A stretch of 19,942 bases of DNA. Origin: DATMER01 sp035536935. Its GTDB lineage: Bacteria; Acidobacteriota; Thermoanaerobaculia; Multivoradales; UBA5704. Both the position numbers and the translations under genes were made by a program. The notes under the pieces were generated by a model, which made no database searches, was not told where the DNA came from, and saw nothing but the letters and a program-made list of their open reading frames with translations. Where the stretch lies: the NCBI GenBank assembly GCA_035536935.1, contig DATLNC010000188.1, positions 1 through 19,942 of the forward strand. Reading direction: 5' to 3'. Below, in pieces: positions 1 to 8,444 of this stretch (its first letter is position 1; every line of letters begins with the position of its first letter).

Positions 1-960
1 GAGCACGATCTGGCCGGAGGAGGTCACGGCGACATCGAGGATCACCGCCGCTCCAAGGTTCAGGACCCGGGAAAAGACCTCCTCCCCCGCCGGGCCGAAC
101 CGCGCGATGTAAAACCCGAGACTGGTGGACCCACTCCAGACTTTGCCCACCACGACCGAACCGCCGCCGGGAGCCCCGGCGACATGCAGAGGCTCGATCG
201 CTTCGCTGTCGTCGATCACGGTTTCGACTACGGCTCCGGAGGAGGCATCCTGTCTGGAGAGGTAGACGGTGGGTTCGGACCAGTACTCGGAATACCTCCA
301 GCCCAGGCCAAAAAGGTCGCCGGAGGGTCCCAGCGCCATGGCGTTGACATACCACGCCCACGACCCAGAAGTGCTGGCAGGGGCTCCAAAACCTCCCTCG
401 GGCGAGCCCGCCGGGCTGAAGCTCCAGCCGAACGATTGGGGCATTCCGTATTTGTCCGGCCAGCGGCTCGTGACACGGGCGTGCGCCCGTCCCAGCGCAT
501 CGACCGCGAGGTCGTGGGCCTCGGTGTTGTACCCATCCGAGAAATAGGTGTCGTAGAGGAGCCCAGTACCATCCGGACCGAGCTTGGCTACGAAGGCATC
601 TTTGAAGGAATCATCATGACAGCATTCCCAATGGTACTCCGCGTACCCGGCGACGTAGATGTAGCCCGCGGGGTCGATGGCGATGTCCAAAGGCTCCCTC
701 GGGGGGGCCAAATACTCCGTCGGGGGCAGCTCCAACTGGCGCAGGAAGATCAGCTCGCCAAGGGGGCTGAGCTTGGCGACGAAATAGCCGAAAGAGCCCC
801 TGTCGACGAGTGCATAGGCATTGCCGGCGGAGTCGATGGCCAGGTCCGAGATGCCGCCCGGCACGGGGGTCGAGTAGACCAGGGTTGGCGCCGCCCCGGC
901 CCGGGCTGCTCCAAGGGTGAAGAGGAAGAGAGACAGGCAGAGAGCAGAAACAGCTTTCAA
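1..960 (-). CDS. Secreted SBBP-repeat (beta-propeller) protein, 3' end outside window
   Basis: The minus strand is open for 320 codons from a TTG at 958-960 to the window edge. The start is supported by GGAGAA at 965-970, just upstream. Residues 1-21 form a signal peptide (KAVSALC, a hydrophobic core, then AARA before GA), so the protein is probably exported. The mature part has repeats typical of the SBBP (seven-bladed beta-propeller) family: DLAIDSAGNAYAL, DIAIDPAGYIYVAGY and DLAVDALGRAHARV, with FVAKLSPLG and AFVAKLGPDGTGLLYDTYF between them. These proteins are generally cell-surface or secreted, with no known enzymatic activity; binding or a structural role is only inferred. The C-terminus, where a sorting domain might sit, is not in the window. 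It diverges from the DUF362 gene across 289 bp. I saw no convincing promoter for it. Confidence 0.8.
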   Translation of the reverse strand, partial: MKAVSALCLSLFLFTLGAARAGAAPTLVYSTPVPGGISDLAIDSAGNAYALVDRGSFGYFVAKLSPLGELIFLRQLELPPTEYLAPPREPLDIAIDPAGYIYVAGYAEYHWECCHDDSFKDAFVAKLGPDGTGLLYDTYFSDGYNTEAHDLAVDALGRAHARVTSRWPDKYGMPQSFGWSFSPAGSPEGGFGAPASTSGSWAWYVNAMALGPSGDLFGLGWRYSEYWSEPTVYLSRQDASSGAVVETVIDDSEAIEPLHVAGAPGGGSVVVGKVWSGSTSLGFYIARFGPAGEEVFSRVLNLGAAVILDVAVTSSGQIVL

Positions 961-1192
961 GATGTTCTCCTTTGTAGAAGTTGCTGTCGCGGAGGCCGGG
1001 AGATGGAGGCAAACTTCTGGGTGAATGTCTCGAAAAGAGAGGCTCACCGAGGAGGGGAGCTGCCGTTGGTCCACCCAGGAAGTCTTAACCGAGCCCGCTA
1101 CGACTGAACGTTTTAGTTGATGTGCAAAGGGCGAGCCGCTTCGATGGGTGCATGGAAGCATTTAGCGAGATGCGAATAAAGAACCGGTTGGG

Positions 1193-1198
1193 TATAAT
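1193..1198 (+). promoter_or_regulatory. Candidate -10 box for the DUF362 operon
   Basis: A perfect TATAAT sits about 50 bases before the ATG at 1250, leaving a leader of roughly 45 nt that carries GGAG at 1237-1240. No good -35 hexamer lies at the usual distance; TTGG just upstream is close to, but one base off, an extended -10. In the rest of the 961-1249 intergenic region I see only the ribosome binding site of the divergent gene. Confidence 0.5.
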
Positions 1199-1249
1199 GG
1201 CCGGCCGACCCTCGCGGTCCATCCCAGAAACTGAGCGGAGACGTACCTG

Positions 1250-2367
<1,118 letters not shown>

Positions 2368-2371
<4 letters not shown>

Positions 2372-3357
2372 CTCCGGAGACTCCTTCTGAGACCCAGCCG
2401 GAGCCGACGGGCTCCGGCCTGGAGCACCTCGGCCGCCGGCTGCTGATCCCTCTCGGCCTCGGCTTGATGGCGCTGATCGGCCTGGTCCTGGTGGCGGACG
2501 CCCGCAAGATGGCCGGGCGCCTGCGCGACTTCGACCTCGCGCTCCTCCTCCCCGTCCTGGGCCTGTCCCTGGTCAACTACGCCCTGCGCTTCGTCCGCTG
2601 GGAGGTCTACCTGAAGGCGCTCGGCGTACGGCTGGCCCGCGCCCGGAGCCTCGGGGTGTTCCTGGTCGGCTTCCTGCTCTCGGTGACGCCCGGCAAGGCG
2701 GGCGAGTTGGGCAAGGCCTGGCTGGTGCGGGAGCTGGGAGGCGGACCGGCGCTGCGGGTGGTGCCCGCCGTGGTGGCCGAGCGGGTGACGGACCTCCTCG
2801 GCGTGCTCGTGCTGCTGTCCCTCGGGGCTCTCCCCTTCCCGGGCGGACGCTGGATTGCCGCGGCAGGGCTGGCGGCGGTGGCCGTGGCGATCCTCCTTCT
2901 GACCTGGCAGAGAGGGGCGGACCTCCTCTTCCGTCTGCTGAAACGGCTGCCCGTGGTGGGTCCGCGGGTGCCCGTCCTCTTGGAGCTCTACGGAACTCTC
3001 CGAGGGCTGCTCTCTCCCGGGCTGCTGGCCATGGCGCTGGGGCTCGCCGTGATGGCCTGGGGTGCGGAGGGGGTGGGCTTCTTCCTGGTGGTCCGCGAGT
3101 ACGCGCCGCAGGCGGAGCTCCTCGCCGCGCTCTTCAACTACACGGTCTCGACCTGCCTGGGGTCCCTCTCGATGCTCCCCGGAGGCCTCCTCGCCGCCGA
3201 GGGCTCCCTCACCGCCCTCCTCGATGCCCAGGGCCTCGATACTGCCACGGCTGCCTCGGCCACACTGATCATCAGGGCCGCCACCCTCTGGTTTGCTGTC
3301 TTGCTGGGGCTGGTGGCGCTGCCGTACGTCCTCCGAAAGCTGGCAACCCGGCGTTAG
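2368..3357 (+). CDS. Lysylphosphatidylglycerol synthase TM-region / YbhN-like membrane protein
   Basis: About 329 aa with 7-8 predicted membrane helices. The family (PF03706, YbhN/AglD-like, the flippase half of MprF) is recognised from the N-terminal LVNYALRFVRWEVYLKALGV block, the SVTPGKAGELGKAWLVREL block and the late LSMLPGGLLAAEGSLTALL block. The reading frame is open from 2254, inside DUF362, but those first codons look like out-of-frame DUF362 sequence. I place the start at the CTG at 2368-2370: it overlaps the DUF362 stop as CTGA and has GAGAAGG at 2357-2363 in front. GTG 2308 and ATG 2467 are alternatives; the latter would cut into the first helix. A likely role is lipid or lipid-linked substrate movement across the membrane (inference). 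A second member of the family lies at 9548-10447. Confidence 0.8.
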
Positions 3358-3387
3358 TTTGAGGTGCCAAATTGGTACCTCAAACGG
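3357..3387. repeat. Upstream copy of the ORF6N intragenic palindrome (31 bp)
   Basis: This copy begins on the last base of the preceding stop codon and is identical over 31 bp to 3732-3762 inside the ORF6N gene. Its first 29 bases form a near-perfect inverted repeat: arms GTTTGAGGT and ACCTCAAAC, a G/T mismatch next, then CCAA/TTGG around a central A. It could be an operator, a terminator-like hairpin for the upstream operon, or a recombination site; the sequence alone does not decide. Confidence 0.9.
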
Positions 3388-3445
3388 TTGTTTGAATTTT
3401 CCCTGCGCAGTTACAACTATTCTGGAATGACATTTCCGAGGCGTT

Positions 3446-3474
3446 TTACGTCTCTCTGGGGTCAGAGACCGTAA
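3446..3474. repeat. Inverted repeat (hairpin) upstream of the ORF6N gene
   Basis: TTACG-TCTCT at 3446-3455 pairs with AGAGA at 3464-3468 and CGTAA at 3470-3474, leaving one bulged C and an 8-base loop. It is unrelated in sequence to the TTGAGGT palindromes that flank it. Function unknown. Confidence 0.5.
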
Positions 3475-3485
3475 GCACGCGGCTC

Positions 3486-3514
3486 ACTTGAGGTCACAAA
3501 CTGTGACCTCAAGT
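3486..3514. promoter_or_regulatory. 29-bp palindrome in the ORF6N leader, candidate operator
   Basis: A perfect 13-bp inverted repeat (ACTTGAGGTCACA and TGTGACCTCAAGT) around a 3-base centre. It shares with the other two palindromes the length of 29 and the core TTGAGGT-N11-ACCTCAA, with a different inner part. It ends 7 bases before the Shine-Dalgarno sequence (3522-3526), so bound protein or an RNA hairpin here could control expression. Autoregulation by the ORF6N protein is an inference. Confidence 0.65.
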
Positions 3515-3532
3515 TCCTTGTGGAGGCCCCAG

Positions 3533-4048
3533 ATGACAAGTGAAGCGCTCCTCCCTGTCGAGAGGATTGAGACGGTCATTTTCTTCGTGCGAGGCGAGCG
3601 GGTAATCCTGGATGCCGACATCGCTGCTCTCTATGGAGTCGAAACGAAGGCGCTCGTCCGGGCCGTCAAGCGGAACCTCGACCGATTTCCCCAGGACTTC
3701 ATGTTCCAGCTGACTCCAGAGGAGATCCTCCGTTTGAGGTGCCAAATTGGTACCTCAAACGGACGGGGTGGCCGTCGCTATCTCCCGTACGCCTTCACAG
3801 AGCAGGGAGTGGCGATGCTTTCCGGCGTGCTGCGGAGCGAGCAGGCGGTGAAGGTGAACGTGGAGATAATGCGGGCATTTGTCCGGCTCCGGCGGATGGT
3901 CAACGAGCAGGCGGAGCTCGCCCGCAAGCTGGACGATCTGGAGGAGCGGTACGACGAGCAGTTCAAGGTGGTCTTCGACGCGCTTCGGGAGCTGATGACG
4001 CCCTCCGACGAGATCGAGGGGCGCCGGATCGGGTTCGACCAGCCCTAG
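3533..4048 (+). CDS. ORF6N domain-containing DNA-binding protein (KilA-N superfamily)
   Basis: 171 aa. The ATG at 3533 has a strong GGAGG at 3522-3526 with a 6-base spacer; reading on to the TTG at 3488 would only translate the upstream palindrome. The N-terminal domain (about residues 9-118) is a classic ORF6N domain: VILDADIAALYGVETKAL, the motif LRCQIGTSNGRGGRRYLP (68-85), AFTEQGVAMLS and an IMRAFVRLR helix. Residues about 120-156 are charged and predicted coiled coil (ARKLDDLEERYDEQF), suggesting a dimer. ORF6N/KilA-N proteins bind DNA and are common in phages and as stand-alone chromosomal genes; targets are mostly unknown. The gene is flanked and invaded by palindromes and sits in a locally more AT-rich patch, hinting at transfer. 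It overlaps the convergent zinc-ribbon gene by 4 bp at the stops (CTAG). Confidence 0.9.
   Translation: MTSEALLPVERIETVIFFVRGERVILDADIAALYGVETKALVRAVKRNLDRFPQDFMFQLTPEEILRLRCQIGTSNGRGGRRYLPYAFTEQGVAMLSGVLRSEQAVKVNVEIMRAFVRLRRMVNEQAELARKLDDLEERYDEQFKVVFDALRELMTPSDEIEGRRIGFDQP
3732..3762. repeat. Intragenic palindrome coding the ORF6N motif LRCQIGTSN
   Basis: Exact 31-bp duplicate of 3357-3387, in the same orientation 375 bp downstream. Read in the gene's frame it encodes residues 68-76, LRCQIGTSN, the conserved centre of the ORF6N domain. It therefore serves at once as protein code and as a near-palindromic DNA element. Confidence 0.9.
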
Positions 4049-4674
4049 TATTTCCCCCCGCACTCGGGGCAGAACTTGGGGCTGCCCTCGACCTCATGGC
4101 CGCAGTCGCCGCAGCGGCGCTTGGATGAGGTCGGGGTGCCGCACTCGGGGCAGAATTTGGCAGTGCCCACCTTCGCGCCGCAGGAGGTGCAGGACACCCC
4201 GCGGACCGTGCCCAGGTCGCGGTCCTTCATCCAGTTCACCTCGCGGGCCTTCTCGAAAGCCTGCTCCCGGGCCGCTTCGGCCTGGGCGGAGGCGATCTCC
4301 TCGTCCATGTCGGGCGCGCACCTTTCGCAGAGCTGCGCCTTGTTGTTGAAGCAGATAGGCCCGCAGACGTACTGGCCGCAACGGGTGCACTGCTTGAACA
4401 GCGGCCGGATCTCCGCCGTGGCTTCCCGCAGGGCGGCGTCGTGCGCCGGTCCGCCTACTGCCCGCTGGATCTCGTAGGCGGTATCGGCTGCCTTGCCGAA
4501 CAACCCGCCAAACAGGTTGCCGGCCACCTGCGCCGCCGACGCGGCCATGCCCATCTTCGAGGACTTGAAGGTGGACATGTAGCCGTTGCCGCACTTCTCG
4601 CAGTAGAACTTGAACTGGTATCCCCGGTCTGTCGACAGATCTTCGTAGTTCCCGGTGAACTCGACGGTGGGCAT
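4045..4674 (-). CDS. Multi-zinc-ribbon protein of unknown function
   Basis: 209 aa; ATG at 4672-4674 with GAGGA at 4681-4685. Sixteen cysteines fall in CxxC-type pairs: C25/C28; C96/C99, C104/C108 and C116/C119; C162/C165 with C175/C178; and C188/C191 with C202/C205. The last two groups are complete DZANK-type zinc ribbons (CTSCGAKVG...CPECG and CGDCGHEVEG...CPECG). A glycine/alanine-rich segment (about 42-62, GMAASAAQVAGNLFGGLFG) could be an amphipathic or weakly hydrophobic helix. Residues about 125-147 are an alanine/glutamate-rich helix. No catalytic motif is visible, so a scaffold or nucleic-acid or protein-binding role is a guess. It converges on the ORF6N gene with a 4-bp overlap and diverges from the GT39-TPR gene across 53 bp. 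Confidence 0.8.
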   Translation of the reverse strand: MPTVEFTGNYEDLSTDRGYQFKFYCEKCGNGYMSTFKSSKMGMAASAAQVAGNLFGGLFGKAADTAYEIQRAVGGPAHDAALREATAEIRPLFKQCTRCGQYVCGPICFNNKAQLCERCAPDMDEEIASAQAEAAREQAFEKAREVNWMKDRDLGTVRGVSCTSCGAKVGTAKFCPECGTPTSSKRRCGDCGHEVEGSPKFCPECGGKY

Positions 4675-4685
4675 GACGCTTCCTC

Positions 4686-4715
4686 TTGGTACGTGTATGT
4701 AGAGAGGCGTATGGT
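4686..4715 (+). promoter_or_regulatory. Candidate promoter for the GT39-TPR gene
   Basis: TTGGTA at 4686-4691 and TATGGT at 4710-4715 are separated by 18 bp. The -10 ends 12 bases before the ATG at 4728, so the transcript would have a very short leader without a clear ribosome binding site. It abuts the ribosome binding site of the divergent zinc-ribbon gene. Confidence 0.35.
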
Positions 4716-4727
4716 AGCACCGAATTT

Positions 4728-6350
4728 ATGGACCGGAAACGACGGCTCCTGCTGCTCCTCCTGACGGCTGCGCTCCTCGTGCGCCTCGCCCACTGGTGGG
4801 CGGTCCGCGACGAGCCTTTCTTCGCCTGGCTCGCCATGGACAGCCAGGAGTACGACCGCTGGGCCCAGGAAATTGCGGCCGGGGACTGGCTCGGCTCGCA
4901 GGTCTTCTTCCAGGCTCCGCTCTATCCCTATCTTCTGGGGGTCCTCTACAAGGTGTTCGGGCACAGCCTCGATTCCATCTACCTGGCCCAGATCGCCCTG
5001 GCGGTCGCCGGGGTCTGGGCGCTGTACCGCGCCGGCCGGGAGATGGGCGGGGAACGGGTGGGGCTGGCCGCGGCAGGCCTGGCCGCGTTCTACGGTCCCT
5101 TCATCTTTCATGACGTCCATCTGCTCAAGGAATCCTTGGCCGTTTCGGTGACCTGCTTCCTGCTATGGACGTTGGCAACCCGAAGACACTGGCTCGTAGC
5201 GGGGCTCCTTCTGGGGGTGCTCGCCCTGCTGCGGGAGAACGCTTTGCTGCTGCTCCCGTTCCTGCTGCCGTGGGGAAAGGGCTTCGTCCGCAAGAGCGCG
5301 GCCCTGGTGGGAGGGCTGGTTCTCGCTCTGCTGCCGGTGGCGATCCGCAACGGGATCGTGGGCGGCGACTTCCTCCCCACGACCTCCCAGGGCGGCGTCA
5401 ACTTCTATATCGGCAACAACCCCGAGGCGGACGGGACTTATCAGCCGATCGTCCCGGGCAAGCAGATCCCGGCGCTGGAGCGGCAGGAGCCGATGCGGGT
5501 CGCGGAGCGCGAGGTCGGCCGGAAGCTCTCCCCCGGCGAAGTGTCGTCCTTCTGGATGGGCAAGGCCCTGGGCTGGGCCGCTGATCACCCCGGGAGCTTC
5601 CTGCGCCTGCAACTCCGCAAGCTCGGCATGTTCTGGAGCTGGTACGAGCAGCCGGACGCGGTGGACTACTACTGGGTCCGCGGACGCTCTCCCGCCCTGC
5701 GCTGGATCGCACTGGTCGAGTTCGGCGCCGTGACCCTGCTCGCGCTGGCCGGGCTCTGGATGATCCGGCGGAATCCCGGCCCGTTCGCTCCCGCCCTGCT
5801 CTTCGCCCTGGGCTGGATGCTCACGACGATCATCTTCTTCCTCTTCTCCCGCTACCGGCTGCCGGCGGTCCCGGCGCTGATGCTCCTCGCCGCCATTCCC
5901 CTGGCACGGGTGAGTCGCAAAGGTATCCTCGCCGTCGCAGCGGCTTTGATCCTCCCGCACCTGGCCGGATTCCAGCCGCGGCTCGACCTGGTCCACTACA
6001 ACCTGGGCCGGATCGAGGACGAGCGCGGCAATCCGGACGCCGCCCGCGAGCATTACAAAGCCGCGTTCATCCTCAACCCGCGGGACTTCCTCGCCTGCCT
6101 GAACCTGGGCAACCACGCGGCCCGAAACGGGGACTGGGCCACCGCCCTCCGTTTCTTCCAGCGGGCAGAGGAGCTGGAGCCCACGTCCGACGACGTTCAG
6201 AGCAACCTCGGCGGCGTCTACCTGGCGATGGGACAGCTCGACGAGGCCGAGGCGCGCTTCGACCGGGCTCTCGCCCTGAACCCGGAGAACCCTTCGGCCC
6301 TCCACAACAAGGAGATCCTCCGGCGGCTGCGCAGGCGTCTAGCGGGGTAG
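4728..6350 (+). CDS. GT39-like (GT-C) membrane glycosyltransferase with C-terminal TPR repeats
   Basis: 540 aa from the ATG at 4728; the frame is open further upstream, but those codons cover the divergent promoter region and look non-coding. After a basic start and first helix comes a large outer loop with D38 in MDSQEYDRWA, then QAPLYPYLLGVLYKVFG, the usual layout of GT39/PMT-type GT-C enzymes that use polyprenyl-phosphate sugars on the outer face of the inner membrane. About ten helices follow to roughly residue 410. Residues about 418-540 contain three TPR units (HYNLGRIEDERGNPDAAREH; CLNLGNHAARNGDWATAL; QSNLGGVYLAMGQLDEAEA), probably protein-binding. The acceptor is unknown. The 3' end overlaps the convergent GT39-like gene by 12 bp. 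Confidence 0.85.
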   Translation: MDRKRRLLLLLLTAALLVRLAHWWAVRDEPFFAWLAMDSQEYDRWAQEIAAGDWLGSQVFFQAPLYPYLLGVLYKVFGHSLDSIYLAQIALAVAGVWALYRAGREMGGERVGLAAAGLAAFYGPFIFHDVHLLKESLAVSVTCFLLWTLATRRHWLVAGLLLGVLALLRENALLLLPFLLPWGKGFVRKSAALVGGLVLALLPVAIRNGIVGGDFLPTTSQGGVNFYIGNNPEADGTYQPIVPGKQIPALERQEPMRVAEREVGRKLSPGEVSSFWMGKALGWAADHPGSFLRLQLRKLGMFWSWYEQPDAVDYYWVRGRSPALRWIALVEFGAVTLLALAGLWMIRRNPGPFAPALLFALGWMLTTIIFFLFSRYRLPAVPALMLLAAIPLARVSRKGILAVAAALILPHLAGFQPRLDLVHYNLGRIEDERGNPDAAREHYKAAFILNPRDFLACLNLGNHAARNGDWATALRFFQRAEELEPTSDDVQSNLGGVYLAMGQLDEAEARFDRALALNPENPSALHNKEILRRLRRRLAG

Positions 6351-8441
6351 CCGGGAGACCGGCAGGAACTCGAAGACCAGGTTGCTCTGGTTCTCGTACT
6401 TCAGCTCGAAGAGGTCGGGCCGCGCCTGGATCCACTCGACCTCCTGGGGAAACTTGACCTGCGGGAAGCGGTGCAGGAAGACCCAGCGGACCCGCTGCTC
6501 GACGAGGTTCTCGAGCCAGGCCTGGGGATCGGGATCGACCCGCGGATCGCAGCCGGGGTAGTCGGTGGCGCTGCGGGAGTCCTTGCGGTTGATGTTGACG
6601 TAGATCGCCCGGCGCTCCAGGCGCGTCCCCATCACCGGATAGATGAAGAAGTTGCTGGGCGAGCCGGCCACCGCGACCGTGCCGTCCTCGCCGTTCTTCT
6701 CCAGCCAGCCATAGGCCGGCGCCCAGAGGAAAGCCGCGATCTTGTGCGTGGTGTACTCCATCCGGAAGGCGCGCTCCCGGTCCGTCACCCGGTAGCGGGC
6801 GAGGGCAGGCGTGAGAAGGAGGCAGACCGCCAAGCCAGCCAGCGCCAGCTCCCTAACGTGGCGGCGGGTGAACGACCGGAACCCGGCCGAGAGCGCCCAG
6901 GCAACGAGGCCGGCATCCACCAAGCCGAGCGCGAGCCGGACCGTCCGCGTCATGTCCGAGCTGAACATGATGAGGTCCTGGATGCAGAAGAGCAGGGCCA
7001 CGGCGCGCAGCGCCGGCTCGGGCACCCAGCGCTCCCCCAGGGCCACCGCCCCGGCGAACATCAGGGCGATGGCTCCGTCCAGGTAGCGCACGTTCGCGAA
7101 CACGTGCCATGAGCTGGCGTAGGGGACCATGACCCAGACCACGAGCTGGATCACGATCTGGCTCCAGACCAGGATGGCCCCGCGCCGGACTTCCTTAGGT
7201 AAAAGCCAAGGGAGCAGGAGGACCGGCAATAGAAGCAGGAGCTGGGGGCCGATCCCGATCTCCTCGGAGCCCGGCCGGGGGACCCCCAGGAAGACGTCCA
7301 CCAGAACGTCCCAGGTCATCTCCCCGCGGGGGACCATGTAGGCCACCGTGTTGATCCGCGGGATCGTGGGGATCGGTCCGGATGCCGCCGCCCCCGGCGT
7401 CCCCTCGCAGCGGGCGGCGAGCGGACCCGCTCCCTCTGCGGCATTGCGGGCATAGAAGAAGCCGCCGAGCAGGACGAGGGAGAGAGCGGCGGCGCCGAGC
7501 TGCGGCAGCCTGCGTCCCCAGTTGCCGCGGGCGAGCAGGACCACCAGGCCGAGAGAGAGGGCGAACGGGATTCCCAGGACTTTGGTGCCCACCGCCAGGC
7601 CCATGCCGACGCCGGTCAGAACGGCGTCGCTCCAGCGCGGCTCGCGCATCCAGCGCAGAGCGAAAAAGGCCGCGGCGGCAAAGGAGGCGCCCATGAAGAT
7701 GTCTACGTACTGGGTCGCCGTGAAGCGGATCACCACCGGCACCAGCAGGGTGAACAGCGAGGCCAGCGGCCAGTGGCGGCGCGCTCCGAGCTCCCGCGCC
7801 ACTCCGCCCGAGGCCAGAGCGAGAAGGGCGGTCAGCGGGAAGAAGGCCAGGTTGGCGTACAGCTCGCTGTGCGAGGGGGCCATCCACCACCAGAGCCAGA
7901 CCGACCCGTTCGAGGGCTGATAGCCGTAGAAGTAGGTCGGGTGCATGCCGAAGATCGGCGCGATGCGCTGCTCCTGCAGCCAGGTCGCGGTGATCAGCAG
8001 GTGGTACATGAGGCTGTCCCACGACAGGGGAGGCCGGAACAGCCCGCGCAGCCCCTCGGCGAACACCGAGTGGGCAGCCATCAGGTAGAGGATCGGATGC
8101 TCCCGCACCCGCTCCCAGGCCCGCCGGCCGAGGAGGCGCGCCGGCTCGCCCAGGTCCTCTCCCGTGCGCCGCGCCCTGAGAAGGGGGACGAGGGTGATCA
8201 GGATCAGGAGCGCCAGGGCGAGGTCGATCCGCAGCAGGCCCAGCGCGCCGAGGAACAATCCCAGGAGGACCGCCTCGGCCGTGGTCAGGAGCAGCGCCGC
8301 GATGGCAAAGGCGAGGGGATCCTCCCCGGCCCGGCGGCCTAAAAGCACCCGGGCGAGCAGATAGCCGCTCAGGAACAGGAAGAGCAGGGTCAGGAGCGTG
8401 AGCCCCGCGCCGAGGAGATCGACCAGGAACATGGCGCGCAT
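6339..8441 (-). CDS. GT39-like integral membrane glycosyltransferase
   Basis: 700 aa with about 13-15 predicted helices and a C-terminal soluble part. The first outer-face loop carries PPLSWDSLMYHL with D142, the acidic residue position expected in GT-C enzymes, and is followed by HPTYFYGYQPSNGSVWLWWW. A soluble tail after the last helix (from about residue 570: AYGWLEKNGEDGTVAVAG and onward) is typical of this group. It is the last gene of a minus-strand operon, starting 3 bases after the stop of the GT4 gene. An ATG three codons further in (8430-8432) is an alternative start; neither has a strong ribosome binding site. Predicted to transfer a sugar from a polyprenyl carrier, such as the product of the GT2 in the same operon (inference). 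Confidence 0.8.
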   Translation of the reverse strand: MRAMFLVDLLGAGLTLLTLLFLFLSGYLLARVLLGRRAGEDPLAFAIAALLLTTAEAVLLGLFLGALGLLRIDLALALLILITLVPLLRARRTGEDLGEPARLLGRRAWERVREHPILYLMAAHSVFAEGLRGLFRPPLSWDSLMYHLLITATWLQEQRIAPIFGMHPTYFYGYQPSNGSVWLWWWMAPSHSELYANLAFFPLTALLALASGGVARELGARRHWPLASLFTLLVPVVIRFTATQYVDIFMGASFAAAAFFALRWMREPRWSDAVLTGVGMGLAVGTKVLGIPFALSLGLVVLLARGNWGRRLPQLGAAALSLVLLGGFFYARNAAEGAGPLAARCEGTPGAAASGPIPTIPRINTVAYMVPRGEMTWDVLVDVFLGVPRPGSEEIGIGPQLLLLLPVLLLPWLLPKEVRRGAILVWSQIVIQLVVWVMVPYASSWHVFANVRYLDGAIALMFAGAVALGERWVPEPALRAVALLFCIQDLIMFSSDMTRTVRLALGLVDAGLVAWALSAGFRSFTRRHVRELALAGLAVCLLLTPALARYRVTDRERAFRMEYTTHKIAAFLWAPAYGWLEKNGEDGTVAVAGSPSNFFIYPVMGTRLERRAIYVNINRKDSRSATDYPGCDPRVDPDPQAWLENLVEQRVRWVFLHRFPQVKFPQEVEWIQARPDLFELKYENQSNLVFEFLPVSRLPR

Positions 8442-8444
8442 TCT

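Noticed and set aside
184..1107. 307-codon plus-strand open frame
   Set aside because: The minus strand encodes a signal peptide and SBBP repeats with a ribosome binding site; the plus frame has no recognisable features.
3488..3532. TTG at 3488 as start of the ORF6N protein
   Set aside because: It has no ribosome binding site and would only translate the palindrome; ATG 3533 has an ideal GGAGG. The peptide similarity to the ORF6N motif is noted as a finding instead.
3357..3762. The three palindromes as a CRISPR array
   Set aside because: Only three units with unequal spacing (about 100 and 220 bp), one of them inside a gene, and no cas genes nearby.
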